A DNA stretch of 64,000 nt from Prauserella endophytica. GTDB taxonomy: Bacteria > Actinomycetota > Actinomycetes > Mycobacteriales > Pseudonocardiaceae. The notes under the pieces are model-generated. The model was not told where the DNA came from. It searched no databases and was given only the letters and a program-made list of their open reading frames with translations. The stretch lies in assembly GCF_005146945.1 (NCBI RefSeq), contig NZ_SWMS01000023.1, positions 1 through 64,000 on the forward strand. The letters are read 5' to 3'. The translations under genes were made by a program, and so were the position numbers. Numbering within the stretch: the stretch's first letter is position 1; every line of letters begins with the position of its first letter. Below, one piece after another: positions 8,453 through 16,678 of this stretch.

Positions 8453-9138
8453 GGCAGGTGCCATCCGCAACACCTGGCCCGATCCGGCAGTGTGCCGAGT
8501 TGGCGCGCAAGGACCTGCGACTGGAGCTGCGCGCCGGCGAAGCGTTACTGGTCACAGCGCCGTTTGGGGCGGTGGCGCTGCTCCTTGTTCCGCTCGCGAT
8601 CGGCAGCGACGCGCCGCTGCTGCGGCAGGTGGGCCCTGGCCTGTATTGGGTTGTAGTACTCCTGTTCGGGGTTTTAGTGACGCTGCGGCAGAGCGCTGTA
8701 GAGGGCCCGGCCCAACTCGCGATGCTCCGGCTGTGCGGCGTTCACCCCGCAGTCCGGCTGGCTGGTCGAACACTGGCAAACGCGGTGCTGCTCGTGGCGT
8801 TCGAGCTGCTGCTCACGCCGGTCGCGATCGCGCTCTACGACCCGGATCTTTCCGGCTGGCCGTGGCTACTCCCCCTGTTCCCGCTCATAGCGGTGGGCCT
8901 GGCAGTGCTCGGCACTCTGGCCAGCGCGCTGGCACACGGCCTGGCCGGACGGACCACGCTCGGGGCGTTACTCGTGGTGCCCTTGGCAGCGCCACTGGTG
9001 CTGGGCGCGACGCAGACCTTGGCGGCCGCACGGTACGCCCGCCAGCCGTGGGCATGGTTGTTCCTCGTGCTGGTGATCGACCTGCTGATCATCGTGGCTA
9101 CGGCATTGGCCGCACGGCAACTGGAGGAGTCGGCATGA
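8449..9138 (+). CDS. ccmB: Heme exporter membrane subunit CcmB
   Basis: A 229-residue membrane protein with six predicted helices and the CcmB-typical N-terminus, in which a cytoplasmic RKDLRLELR segment precedes the first helix. It is the permease-like partner of CcmA. It overlaps ccmA upstream and ccmC downstream by 4 bp each (ATGA), which indicates translational coupling. Length and order match ccmAB in proteobacterial System I operons. Confidence 0.87.
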   Translation: MRQVPSATPGPIRQCAELARKDLRLELRAGEALLVTAPFGAVALLLVPLAIGSDAPLLRQVGPGLYWVVVLLFGVLVTLRQSAVEGPAQLAMLRLCGVHPAVRLAGRTLANAVLLVAFELLLTPVAIALYDPDLSGWPWLLPLFPLIAVGLAVLGTLASALAHGLAGRTTLGALLVVPLAAPLVLGATQTLAAARYARQPWAWLFLVLVIDLLIIVATALAARQLEESA

Positions 9139-9860
9139 CCAGGATTCTCTTCGGACGGCGACTGACAGTCGTGGGCGTGGTGGCGATGTCCGCGGGCCTG
9201 GTTGCGGCTATGGTCGCCCCTCCCGATCGCGTGCAGGGGGACGTCCAGCGCCTGATGTACATCCACGTACCGGCCGCCTGGCTCGCGTATCTGAGTTTCG
9301 CGGTCACGTTGGGCAGCAGCGTCGGCTGGCTGTGGCGGCGCACGGCGCGTTACGACCGCGTCGCCGCGGCCAGCGCCGAGGTAGGGGTGTTCTTCACCGG
9401 CCTTGCCATCGTGCTCGGGTCGATCTGGGGGAAGCCGACTTGGGGAGTGTGGTGGACGTGGGATCCACGGGTGGTCACCACCGCTGTGATGTTCTTCGTC
9501 TACCTCGGTTATCTCGCGTTGCGGCGCGCCACAGTTGACTCGGTGGCGCGGGCACGCCGCTCGGCGGTGTTCGGAGTAGTGGCGTTCGTCCAGGTGCCGA
9601 TCGTGCACATGTCTGTGGTGTGGTGGCGGGCGCTGCACCAGCCTCCGACAGTGCTCAAGCCCGGCGATCCGAGCATCGACCACGTCATGCTCGCGACGTT
9701 GTTGCTCAACGTGCTGGCGTTCACGCTGCTGTACCTGCTGCTGCTTCGCGCTCGAATGAGGCTGGCGGTCGTTGAAGAGGAGTTGGAGAGGACGTCGCTG
9801 GGCGAGGGTCAGGAGCTCGCCGGCAACGCCGTGCTGGCTCCCCGTCTGGAGAGGTCGTAG
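9135..9860 (+). CDS. ccmC: Heme-handling membrane protein CcmC
   Basis: This 241-residue, six-helix membrane protein carries the heme-handling WWD motif as WGVWWTWDPR (about residues 103-112). Flanking histidines that would bind heme axially are visible as YIHVPAAWL before it and PIVHMSVVWW after it. CcmC loads heme onto the CcmE chaperone. The start overlaps the ccmB stop (ATGA). A charged C-terminal tail extends past the last helix. ccmD follows after only a few bases. Confidence 0.92.
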   Translation: MTRILFGRRLTVVGVVAMSAGLVAAMVAPPDRVQGDVQRLMYIHVPAAWLAYLSFAVTLGSSVGWLWRRTARYDRVAAASAEVGVFFTGLAIVLGSIWGKPTWGVWWTWDPRVVTTAVMFFVYLGYLALRRATVDSVARARRSAVFGVVAFVQVPIVHMSVVWWRALHQPPTVLKPGDPSIDHVMLATLLLNVLAFTLLYLLLLRARMRLAVVEEELERTSLGEGQELAGNAVLAPRLERS

Positions 9861-9866
9861 GTACCG

Positions 9867-9989
9867 ATGTCCCAATGGTCCTGGGTTTTGCTCGGGTACG
9901 GCGTTGCGCTCCTCGCGATCGCGGGGTACATGGTGACGCTCGTTCGCCGGTGGGTGGGAGCGAGGCGTCGGATGGGTGATCGGCGGTGA
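9867..9989 (+). CDS. ccmD: CcmD, small heme exporter subunit
   Basis: A 40-residue protein, easily missed by gene callers. It has one transmembrane helix (WVLLGYGVALLAIAGYMVTL) followed by a basic tail (RRWVGARRRMGDRR). That is the standard CcmD layout, and it lies exactly where ccmD is expected, between ccmC and ccmE. CcmD keeps CcmABC together and helps release holo-CcmE. Its stop overlaps the GTG start of ccmE (GTGA). Confidence 0.82.
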   Translation: MSQWSWVLLGYGVALLAIAGYMVTLVRRWVGARRRMGDRR

Positions 9990-10402
9990 AGCGATACCGG
10001 CTGCTGGCGTTCTCCGGCGTCGGCGTGGTGGCGATCCTTGCCGGGGTGCTCTTGTTCGGGAACCTCAACGAGAACCTGGTGTATTACCTGACGCCGCAGG
10101 AGGCTCTGGCTCAGCGAGTCGAGTTCCCCGACGGGAGGCGTTTCCAGCTGGGGGGCTTCGTTGAGAAGGACACTGTGGTCCGCACTCAGGACGGGCTCCG
10201 GTTCGCGGTCGCGTCCGGCGTCGAGCCCGGCAGTCCCTCAATCACGGTGGAGCACCACGGCGCGCCGGCGCAACTGTTCCAGGCCGGGATCGGTGTGGTG
10301 CTCGAGGGTTCCTGGCAGGGCGACGAGTTCGTGTCCGACACGATGAAGGTCAAGCACGACGAGAACTATCAGCCTCCGGACACTGAAGGAGGCGCCCAGT
10401 GA
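9986..10402 (+). CDS. ccmE: Periplasmic-type heme chaperone CcmE
   Basis: This 138-residue protein has an N-terminal signal anchor (residues 5-25) and an OB-fold domain. Near the C-terminus the covalent heme-binding motif HxxxY is present as HDENY, with His124 and Tyr128. CcmE receives heme from CcmC and passes it to CcmFH. Some non-proteobacterial CcmE proteins use Cys in place of this His; this one has the classic His form. The GTG start overlaps ccmD and the stop overlaps ccmF, so it is coupled on both sides. Confidence 0.92.
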   Translation: MKRYRLLAFSGVGVVAILAGVLLFGNLNENLVYYLTPQEALAQRVEFPDGRRFQLGGFVEKDTVVRTQDGLRFAVASGVEPGSPSITVEHHGAPAQLFQAGIGVVLEGSWQGDEFVSDTMKVKHDENYQPPDTEGGAQ

Positions 10403-12372
10403 CCGTGTTGACACCCGCGATTGGCTGGGTGGGCACCCTACTCGGACTGGCCGGTTCGTTCGTGCTCAGCGTGTTCGGATTCCGCGCGCAGCGCCGGCCG
10501 AGCGCCGTACGCCGGAGTCAGCTGCGATTCGCCGTGTGGTGCATGGTGGGCGGTGCTGTGTTGGCCATGGCCGCCTTGGAAGTCGCGCTGCTTACCGACA
10601 ACTTCGCGATGTCCTATGTTGCCGAGACGCATTCTCGTGCCACACCGTTGTTCTTCACGGTGACCAGCGCGTGGTCAGCGCTGGGCGGCAGCATCGTGCT
10701 GTGGGCGCTCGTTCTTGCCGGATATACCGCGGCGGTGATGCGGCAGGTGGGCAGCACCGACGACCGGTTGGGCACCGGTGCGCTCGCGGTCCTGGGCGTG
10801 GTGAGCGTCTTTTTCTTCGGGTTGGTGTCCACTGTGGCCAACCCGTTCAAGATCCTTCCGAACCCACCAGCCGACGGGCCTGGCCCGAACCCGATCTTGG
10901 CCGACCATGTCATGGTCGCCTTCCACCCGCCGCTGCTTTACCTCGGCTTCGTCGGGTTCACCGTGCCGTTCGCTTTCGCGATCTCCGCGCTGCTGCTGCG
11001 TAAGGGCGGGGTGGAGTGGCTGCGGCGGACCCGGCGCGCCAATCTGGTGGCGTGGAGTTTTCTCACCGCCGGCCTCGTGCTCGGCGCGTGGTGGTCGTAT
11101 GAGGTACTCGGATGGGGTGGCTACTGGGCGTGGGATCCGGTGGAGAATGCCGCGCTGATCCCATGGCTGGTGGCGACCGCCTTTATCCACTCGGCCGTGG
11201 TTCAGGTCAAAAGAGGGATGCTGCAGGCGTGGAACTTCGTGCTGGTGATCGCCACGTTCGCGCTGACCATCTTGGGGACGTTCCTGACTCGCTCCGGTGT
11301 AGTTGCCTCGGTGCACTCCTTCACCGAATCCGGAGTGGGTCCGGCGTTCCTGGGATTCCTGATCCTCGTACTGGCTGGCGGGTTGACGCTGTTCGCGCTG
11401 CGCGGCGACCGCGTCGCCTCTCCAGCGCGTCCGGAGTCGCTCGCCAGTCGGGAGGGCGTGTTCCTGGTCAACAACCTGCTGTTGACGTTGTTCGCGTTCG
11501 TCGTACTCAGCGGCACCCTGTATCCGATCATCGTGGAGGCCCTCACCGGTAACCAGGTCTCCGTGGGACGGCCGTTCTTCGACCGGATGTCCGTGCCGCT
11601 GTCGTTTGCCCTGTTACTCGCGATGGGCGTAGGGCCGTTCACGCCCTACCGGCACGCCTCGGTGGCTGTCTTGTGGGCGCGGCTGAGGGTTCCCTCGCTC
11701 CTTGGGAGCGCTGCCGCGGCCGCGCTGGTGGTCCCGGGCGGTATCTCCTCGGCGGGGGTGGTCATTGTGGCCGGCATCGCCGTGGCCGTCGTCACGGCCA
11801 GCGTGCGGCAGCTCATCGTCACCGCGCCGAAGCCACGGCGCAAGGGTGTGCCGCGCGTGCTGCGCGGACAGAGGGCCTACTGGGGCGGGCAGCTTGCGCA
11901 CATCGGCGTGGCCGTGGTGGCCGTGGTGATCGCGGTCTCCGGCGTGCTCGCCACGCGGGCCACGGTGACGGTCGACCGTGGAGAGTCTGTGGAGTTCGCC
12001 GGTTACACGTTGACGTTCGAGCATAGTGAGGAGCACACACAACCGGACCGGTCGACGCGCGATGCGCACATAGTCTTCCGCAGCGACGGTCAGGTGGCTT
12101 GGGTGGCCGAGCCACGGCTGAACAGCTTCAACAACCAGACCCAGGCGGTCGGTCAGCCGTCAGTGTGGAGCGGCCCGAGCCGAGACATCTACGTCGCGCT
12201 CGTGCAGCTCGGTGACGACCAGGTGTCGCTTAACCTGTACCGCTACCCGTTGATGGTTTGGATGTGGGTCGGCGGCGGCCTGATCGCGGCCGGAGGGTTC
12301 TGGGCCTTGAGCGGCCGGACTCGCCGCGCCACAGCCAACAACACCCCCGAGCCGGTGATGGCAGATGCGTAG
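10399..12372 (+). CDS. ccmF: Cytochrome c heme lyase subunit CcmF
   Basis: A large (657-residue) polytopic membrane protein of typical CcmF length. It carries the WWD-type heme motif GWGGYWAWDPVEN (near residues 238-250) and histidines in the flanking loops (for example VAFHPPLLY). Its C-terminal part includes a large extracytoplasmic domain before the last helix. With CcmH it attaches heme to apocytochrome CxxCH motifs. The GTG start overlaps ccmE by 4 bp, and its 3' end overlaps ccmH by 8 bp. Confidence 0.93.
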   Translation: MTVLTPAIGWVGTLLGLAGSFVLSVFGFRAQRRPSAVRRSQLRFAVWCMVGGAVLAMAALEVALLTDNFAMSYVAETHSRATPLFFTVTSAWSALGGSIVLWALVLAGYTAAVMRQVGSTDDRLGTGALAVLGVVSVFFFGLVSTVANPFKILPNPPADGPGPNPILADHVMVAFHPPLLYLGFVGFTVPFAFAISALLLRKGGVEWLRRTRRANLVAWSFLTAGLVLGAWWSYEVLGWGGYWAWDPVENAALIPWLVATAFIHSAVVQVKRGMLQAWNFVLVIATFALTILGTFLTRSGVVASVHSFTESGVGPAFLGFLILVLAGGLTLFALRGDRVASPARPESLASREGVFLVNNLLLTLFAFVVLSGTLYPIIVEALTGNQVSVGRPFFDRMSVPLSFALLLAMGVGPFTPYRHASVAVLWARLRVPSLLGSAAAAALVVPGGISSAGVVIVAGIAVAVVTASVRQLIVTAPKPRRKGVPRVLRGQRAYWGGQLAHIGVAVVAVVIAVSGVLATRATVTVDRGESVEFAGYTLTFEHSEEHTQPDRSTRDAHIVFRSDGQVAWVAEPRLNSFNNQTQAVGQPSVWSGPSRDIYVALVQLGDDQVSLNLYRYPLMVWMWVGGGLIAAGGFWALSGRTRRATANNTPEPVMADA

Positions 12373-12847
12373 CGGCAGGGTCTCCCAAGGTGGACTTGTG
12401 CTGGCCATCGTCGCTCTCGTAGGGCTCGCCGTCGGTGGCCTGCTCGCCGCGGGGCCGGGGACCCCGGACCGCGCGTACGAACTCGAGCAGCGGTTACGTT
12501 GCCCGGTGTGCAAGAGCGTGTCGATCGCGGAGTCGCCGGCCGAGACCGCCGAAGCGATGCGCGCCGTGGTGGCCGACCAGGTGGCCGCAGGGCGCGGCGA
12601 TCAGGAGATCATCGACTACTTTCGCGCCCGCTACGGCGACTGGGTGCTGCTCGACCCGCCGGCGAGCGGATCAACCCTTGCGCTGTGGATGCTGCCGGTC
12701 GCTGCTGTCGTGGTCGGCGGTGTTGCGCTGGCCCTGCTGCGTAGACGGCCGGATGCAGTCGACGAGGTTACCAGCCAGGACCGCATCCGTGTGAGGCGGG
12801 CCGTTGACCAGGTGCGATCCAGAGGCGCTGATGGGGACATGCCATGA
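12365..12847 (+). CDS. ccmH: CcmH/CycL apocytochrome c thioreductase
   Basis: This 160-residue protein has an N-terminal membrane segment, then the CcmH redox motif LRCPVC in EQRLRCPVCKSVSIAES (about residues 42-50), a three-helix domain ending in YGDWVLLDPP, and a second membrane segment near residues 103-124. CcmH presents reduced apocytochrome c to CcmF. Layout and position are standard for System I. The start overlaps ccmF by 8 bp and the stop overlaps the next gene (ATGA). Confidence 0.92.
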   Translation: MRSGRVSQGGLVLAIVALVGLAVGGLLAAGPGTPDRAYELEQRLRCPVCKSVSIAESPAETAEAMRAVVADQVAAGRGDQEIIDYFRARYGDWVLLDPPASGSTLALWMLPVAAVVVGGVALALLRRRPDAVDEVTSQDRIRVRRAVDQVRSRGADGDMP

Positions 12848-13659
12848 AGACTGATCGCGAACTGCTTGAACAGTGCCGTGACCAAGCACTCCGTGACATC
12901 GTCGATCTCGAACGTCAGGTAGCCGACAGGGAGATCCCGGAGGAAGCTGCCGAGAAGCTGCGCCGCCGCTACGAGGCGACCGCCGCACACGCGCTCGGTG
13001 CCTTGGCGTCGCTGCCATCCATCGAGCACCAGGAGGCTCCGAGACCCTCCCGCCGTTCCCGCGCCCGGATCGCCGCGTACGTCGCCGCAGCAGCTGTGGC
13101 GGTGTTCGCTGCCGTCCTCCTGCCCCAATACGTGGCAACCCGCCCCGACGGTGGGTTCGTCACGGGCAACGAGGTCGCCCAGACACAGGCTGGGCCGGCG
13201 CCCGCAAGCCGGGCACCGGCACCGCGCGATCTATCGACCGTCAGCGAGGCTGAGATGGAAGGCGTGGTGAAGGCCAACCCCACCGTTGTCGGGATGCGGC
13301 TCGCTCTGGCCGACCGCTACCTCGAAAAAGGCAACTACGACAAGGCCGCGGAGCATTACGGTGTGGCGCTGAAACAGGATCCACGCAACCCCGAGGTGCA
13401 GGCCGGCGCCGGGTGGCTGCTGTTCAAGATGGGTCAGACCGAGGCGGCGCTGCGCTTCGTCGACCAGGCACTGGCCATCGCTCCAACCATGCAGGATGCG
13501 CTGTGGTTCAAGGCGAATATCCTGCTCGGCGGTCGGAAGGACCCGACCGCTGCACTTGGCATCCTGCGCTCGCTCGCCCAGCGCGGCGATCTCGGCAGCG
13601 ACCTCCGCGAGCAGGTGCGGCGGCTGATCACGGAAGCTGAACGGGCTGGTGGCCAATGA
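12844..13659 (+). CDS. ccmI: CcmI/CycH-like TPR protein
   Basis: A 271-residue protein with a cytoplasmic coiled-coil N-terminus, one transmembrane helix (about residues 76-94) and an extracytoplasmic domain with tetratricopeptide repeats (for example LEKGNYDKAAEHYGVALKQD). This is the split CcmI architecture. CcmI binds the C-terminus of apocytochrome c and delivers it to CcmFH. The operon position between ccmH and the thioredoxin gene supports the call more than sequence identity, since TPR proteins vary. Confidence 0.8.
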   Translation: MKTDRELLEQCRDQALRDIVDLERQVADREIPEEAAEKLRRRYEATAAHALGALASLPSIEHQEAPRPSRRSRARIAAYVAAAAVAVFAAVLLPQYVATRPDGGFVTGNEVAQTQAGPAPASRAPAPRDLSTVSEAEMEGVVKANPTVVGMRLALADRYLEKGNYDKAAEHYGVALKQDPRNPEVQAGAGWLLFKMGQTEAALRFVDQALAIAPTMQDALWFKANILLGGRKDPTAALGILRSLAQRGDLGSDLREQVRRLITEAERAGGQ

Positions 13660-14291
13660 CCATCCACGATGCTGCGACATCAGCGCGTGCGCGCTACTGG
13701 CGGCGTGTGCGGTGGATCGCCCTCGGGGTCGCGATCGTCGCGGTCGGTATCGGTGCGATCTTCGGCAGCCGACTCGGACAGGACCCCACTCTGGTCGACA
13801 GCCCTGTTATCGGAAAGCCCGCCCCGACCGCGACCCTGCCGAAGCTAGAGGGCGGCGGGGCCGTGTCACTTGCCGATATGCGGGGCCAGATCGTCGTCGT
13901 GAACTTCTGGGCCTCCTGGTGCGTGGCCTGCCGAGAAGAACATTCCGCGCTGGTGTCGGCGGCAAACAACTATCGCTCGGCGGGTGTCGTATTCGTGGGC
14001 GTCAACTACCAGGACCAGCGCGGTGCCGCAGTTGGCTTCCTCGATGAGCTGGGCCGCGGGGACCCGTCCGCGTACCGCTATGTCACAGACCCGGGTACGA
14101 AGCTGGCCTTGGAGTTCGGCGTATTCGGCGTGCCGGAGACCTTCTTCATCGACCGCGACGGGACCATCGTCGGCAAGATCGCCGGACCTTCGAATTACCA
14201 GTTGCTCTCCGCGGCGCTCGACCGGATCCTTGCCGGACGTGAACCACGATCCCGGACCGAAGGCTCGGTTCAGCCAGCGCCAGGTCAATGA
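13656..14291 (+). CDS. ccmG: CcmG/DsbE-type thioredoxin
   Basis: This 211-residue membrane-anchored thioredoxin has an N-terminal helix (residues 21-37), the active site WCVAC in VVNFWASWCVACREE, and the CcmG/DsbE signature GVFGVPETFFID around the cis-Pro. It reduces CcmH and/or apocytochrome c. It closes the ccm operon and overlaps ccmI by 4 bp. In many proteobacterial operons ccmG precedes ccmH; here it is last. It receives electrons from one of the two CcdA proteins. Confidence 0.9.
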   Translation: MTIHDAATSARARYWRRVRWIALGVAIVAVGIGAIFGSRLGQDPTLVDSPVIGKPAPTATLPKLEGGGAVSLADMRGQIVVVNFWASWCVACREEHSALVSAANNYRSAGVVFVGVNYQDQRGAAVGFLDELGRGDPSAYRYVTDPGTKLALEFGVFGVPETFFIDRDGTIVGKIAGPSNYQLLSAALDRILAGREPRSRTEGSVQPAPGQ

Positions 14292-14338
14292 GCTCGTGAG
14301 TACTGTGCCAGAGGGTTTCTGGGGTTTGCACACCTATC

Positions 14339-14355
14339 TACTAGCTAGAATAGTA
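14339..14355. promoter_or_regulatory. BlaI-type operator 5 (sortase)
   Basis: The sequence is TACTA-gctagaa-TAGTA, a perfect match in both arms. It lies 79 bp upstream of the sortase start and downstream of the ccm operon. Confidence 0.8.
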
Positions 14356-14434
14356 TGGGCTGGTTCCCGGGCTGGGGTGTGCCGTAGGTCTGTGCCAGTC
14401 GTCGTTGCCTGACGTCCGAACAACGAGGAGCGTT

Positions 14435-15331
14435 GTGCACAGGTACGAGCCGGCTGGTGAGCCCTCGCCGGTCACCCTGGCTGAATTCCCGCGTCACTCG
14501 GGCACACTCCCCATGACGGCGTCACGACCAGGCTCGGTGCGCAGAACGATTCGCGTCGTGGGTGAACTGTTGGTCACCATTGGCATCGTGGTCCTGCTAT
14601 TCGTCGTGTACCAGGTTTACGTGACCGACTGGGTGTCGGCGGGCAAACAACGAGAGGCGAGCGCGGAACTGGACGATCGATGGTCGCGCGAGCGGGAGGT
14701 CCGCGCGACGCCGATCGATGGCAAGGCGTTCGCCCGGATATTCATCCCGTCCTTCGGCGCTGACTACGAGTTCACGATTCAGGAAGGAGTCGATCCTGCA
14801 ACACTGGCTATCGGGCCTGGACACTACAAGGACACGGCGTTGCCCGGCGAACCGGGCAACTTCGCGGTCGCGGGCCACCGGGTTGGCAAGGGCGCCCCGT
14901 TCAACGACCTGGACCTGCTGAATTCCTGCGACGCGATTGTCATCGAGACCGCCGACCGGTACTTCGTCTACCGTGTGCTGCCGATGAAGGAGGAGATGGC
15001 GAGCTGGGAAGAACGTAAGCGGAGACGGCCTAAGTGCGCCAATGTGTCGACGCTTCGCGTCCCATCGGCGGCTGACGGAGGCCCGTATGGCGCGACATTC
15101 GGGCGCGTGATCGTCACACCGGACCGACGTGACGCAGTGGCTCCGGTGCCGTACCAGGCGCGAGCAGGGGTTCCCGTGACCTCGCGGGCACCCCTGCTCA
15201 CGTTGACGACGTGTCACCCGAAGTTCTCCGCCCGCCTGCGGATGATCATCCATGCGGTCCTGACCGACGAGTTCCAGAAACGACCGAGCGCAGGTTACGC
15301 AGATCTGCTGGGCAGGATTGGCGAAGCCTGA
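14435..15331 (+). CDS. Class E sortase
   Basis: The 298-residue protein has an N-terminal membrane anchor (about residues 45-65) and a sortase beta-barrel. Catalytic residues are visible: His in VAGHRVGKG, Cys in LTLTTCHP, and the Arg following in FSARLRMI. Class E sortases cleave LAxTG-type signals and attach proteins to peptidoglycan. I choose GTG at 14435 because GAGGAG lies just upstream; an upstream TTG at 14405 and an internal ATG at 14513 are alternatives. A perfect BlaI-type operator lies upstream. I could not recognise a neighbouring LPxTG/LAxTG substrate. Confidence 0.88.
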   Translation: MHRYEPAGEPSPVTLAEFPRHSGTLPMTASRPGSVRRTIRVVGELLVTIGIVVLLFVVYQVYVTDWVSAGKQREASAELDDRWSREREVRATPIDGKAFARIFIPSFGADYEFTIQEGVDPATLAIGPGHYKDTALPGEPGNFAVAGHRVGKGAPFNDLDLLNSCDAIVIETADRYFVYRVLPMKEEMASWEERKRRRPKCANVSTLRVPSAADGGPYGATFGRVIVTPDRRDAVAPVPYQARAGVPVTSRAPLLTLTTCHPKFSARLRMIIHAVLTDEFQKRPSAGYADLLGRIGEA

Positions 15332-15628
15332 CCTGCTCGCGATGATGGCTCGTACCGGCTCGACGGTTGGTTCAGGCGGGAACGAGCCGTAAGAGGCCAG
15401 GTCAGCCGAGGGGGTATGGCCGCGTACGGGCCTGCGACCACCAGCGCCACGACGGCGGCCATCAGCAAGAGTCATCCGTCATTGCCGGGCGACGGGTGGT
15501 GTGGCAACCGGTCGACCGGTTGGCGCCCCGATCTCAGCCGATCAACGCTGACCGTGACGCGTCCTCGCTCGCCAGTCGGTACCGGCCCGGGGAGGTCGGT
15601 GCACCGCGACAACGAGAGCATCGTAAGC

Positions 15629-15645
15629 TACTACGTCAATTAGTA
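15629..15645. promoter_or_regulatory. BlaI-type operator 6 (second ccdA)
   Basis: The sequence is TACTA-cgtcaat-TAGTA, a perfect match in both arms, 35 bp before the GTG of the second ccdA. The 297 bp between it and the sortase stop hold no gene that I can support. Confidence 0.8.
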
Positions 15646-15680
15646 AGTCAAGGCGGACCGAACGACGTGGTGGAAATCAG

Positions 15681-16460
15681 GTGAGTGGTCTTACCGAATT
15701 TGTCATATCCGGACCGATCCTTCTCGCTGCCTTGATGGCGGTGGCCGCTGGGACGGTGTCGTTCGCCTCGCCGTGCTGCGTGCCGTTGGTCCCGGGATAC
15801 CTGGCCTACCTAGCGGGTCTCGCGGGAGCCGGCGCGCCTTCCGTCCATGAGAGCGATGCCAGCCACCGCAGGGGCCGGTGGCGGGTCGCGGGTGCCGCGT
15901 TCATGTTCGTACTCGGCTTCACCGTGGTGTTCCTCGCCGCTGTGGTAGCGGTAGTGGGCGCGGCCGACTTCTTGCTGGACAACGAAGATCTGTTGCAGCG
16001 CATCGGCGGCGTCATCACGATCGGCATGGGCTTGGTGTTCCTCGGGTTGGTGCCGATGTTGCAACGCGACGTGCGCTTGCGCCGCTTGCCGCGTGGTGGC
16101 ATCGCCGGCGCGCCCGTGATGGGCGCGGTTTACGGGCTTGGCTGGACACCCTGCCTGGGCCCGACCCTGACAGGTGTCATCGCACTGGCCAGCGGCACGC
16201 AGGTGGGCTCGACGACGGCCAGGGGCATTCTCTTGGTATTGGCCTACTGTCTGGGACTTGGGCTGCCGTTCATCCTTCTCGCCCTCGGCGCGCAGTGGGC
16301 GGTTCGTACGACGGGCTGGTTGCGGCTCCACAAACGCAAGGTCCAGCTCGTCGGCGGGGCAATGCTGGTGGTCGTGGGTCTGCTTCTGGTGACCGGGTTG
16401 TGGGGTGCATTAGTGGCCTGGCTGCGTGGCCCCATCGCGGGGTTCACCACGCCCATCTGA
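15681..16460 (+). CDS. ccdA: Second CcdA-type thiol electron transporter
   Basis: This 259-residue polytopic protein has the CcdA hallmarks SFASPCCVPLVPGY in helix 1 and GWTPCLGPTL in helix 4, and ends with the usual last two helices. The extra Cys next to the first conserved one (CC) distinguishes it from the copy at 6912. It probably serves a different thioredoxin, perhaps CcmG, or supplies reduced thiols for copper-site assembly given the CopC-CopD gene downstream. It has its own perfect operator 35 bp upstream. Confidence 0.88.
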   Translation: MSGLTEFVISGPILLAALMAVAAGTVSFASPCCVPLVPGYLAYLAGLAGAGAPSVHESDASHRRGRWRVAGAAFMFVLGFTVVFLAAVVAVVGAADFLLDNEDLLQRIGGVITIGMGLVFLGLVPMLQRDVRLRRLPRGGIAGAPVMGAVYGLGWTPCLGPTLTGVIALASGTQVGSTTARGILLVLAYCLGLGLPFILLALGAQWAVRTTGWLRLHKRKVQLVGGAMLVVVGLLLVTGLWGALVAWLRGPIAGFTTPI

Positions 16461-16678
16461 GTTCGTGAGATGAATCGAGATGCTGGAGTGTCCTCCACCC
16501 TGCCGAAGCCCGATCGTGGGCGCTGCCATTGTGACGCCCGGTGGAAGGCGGCACTGGCTCCGCGAGATGGATGTGCCCGACAACTGTCGACTACGAGCGT
16601 TGCCGGAACGCCTGTGGCATGCCGAGCAGGCAGGCTTGGGCTGAGACGGTCACACTCCCCGGTACCTGGAGGTGGACG

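Noticed and set aside
8433-9134. Long open frame covering ccmB and running into ccmC
   Set aside because: Only the part from 9135 is CcmC; upstream it is an Arg/Gly-rich shadow of ccmB.
16461-16678. Possible BlaI-type operator before the CopC-CopD gene
   Set aside because: A TACGA half occurs, but no partner half at 7 bp; probably read from the upstream ccdA promoter.
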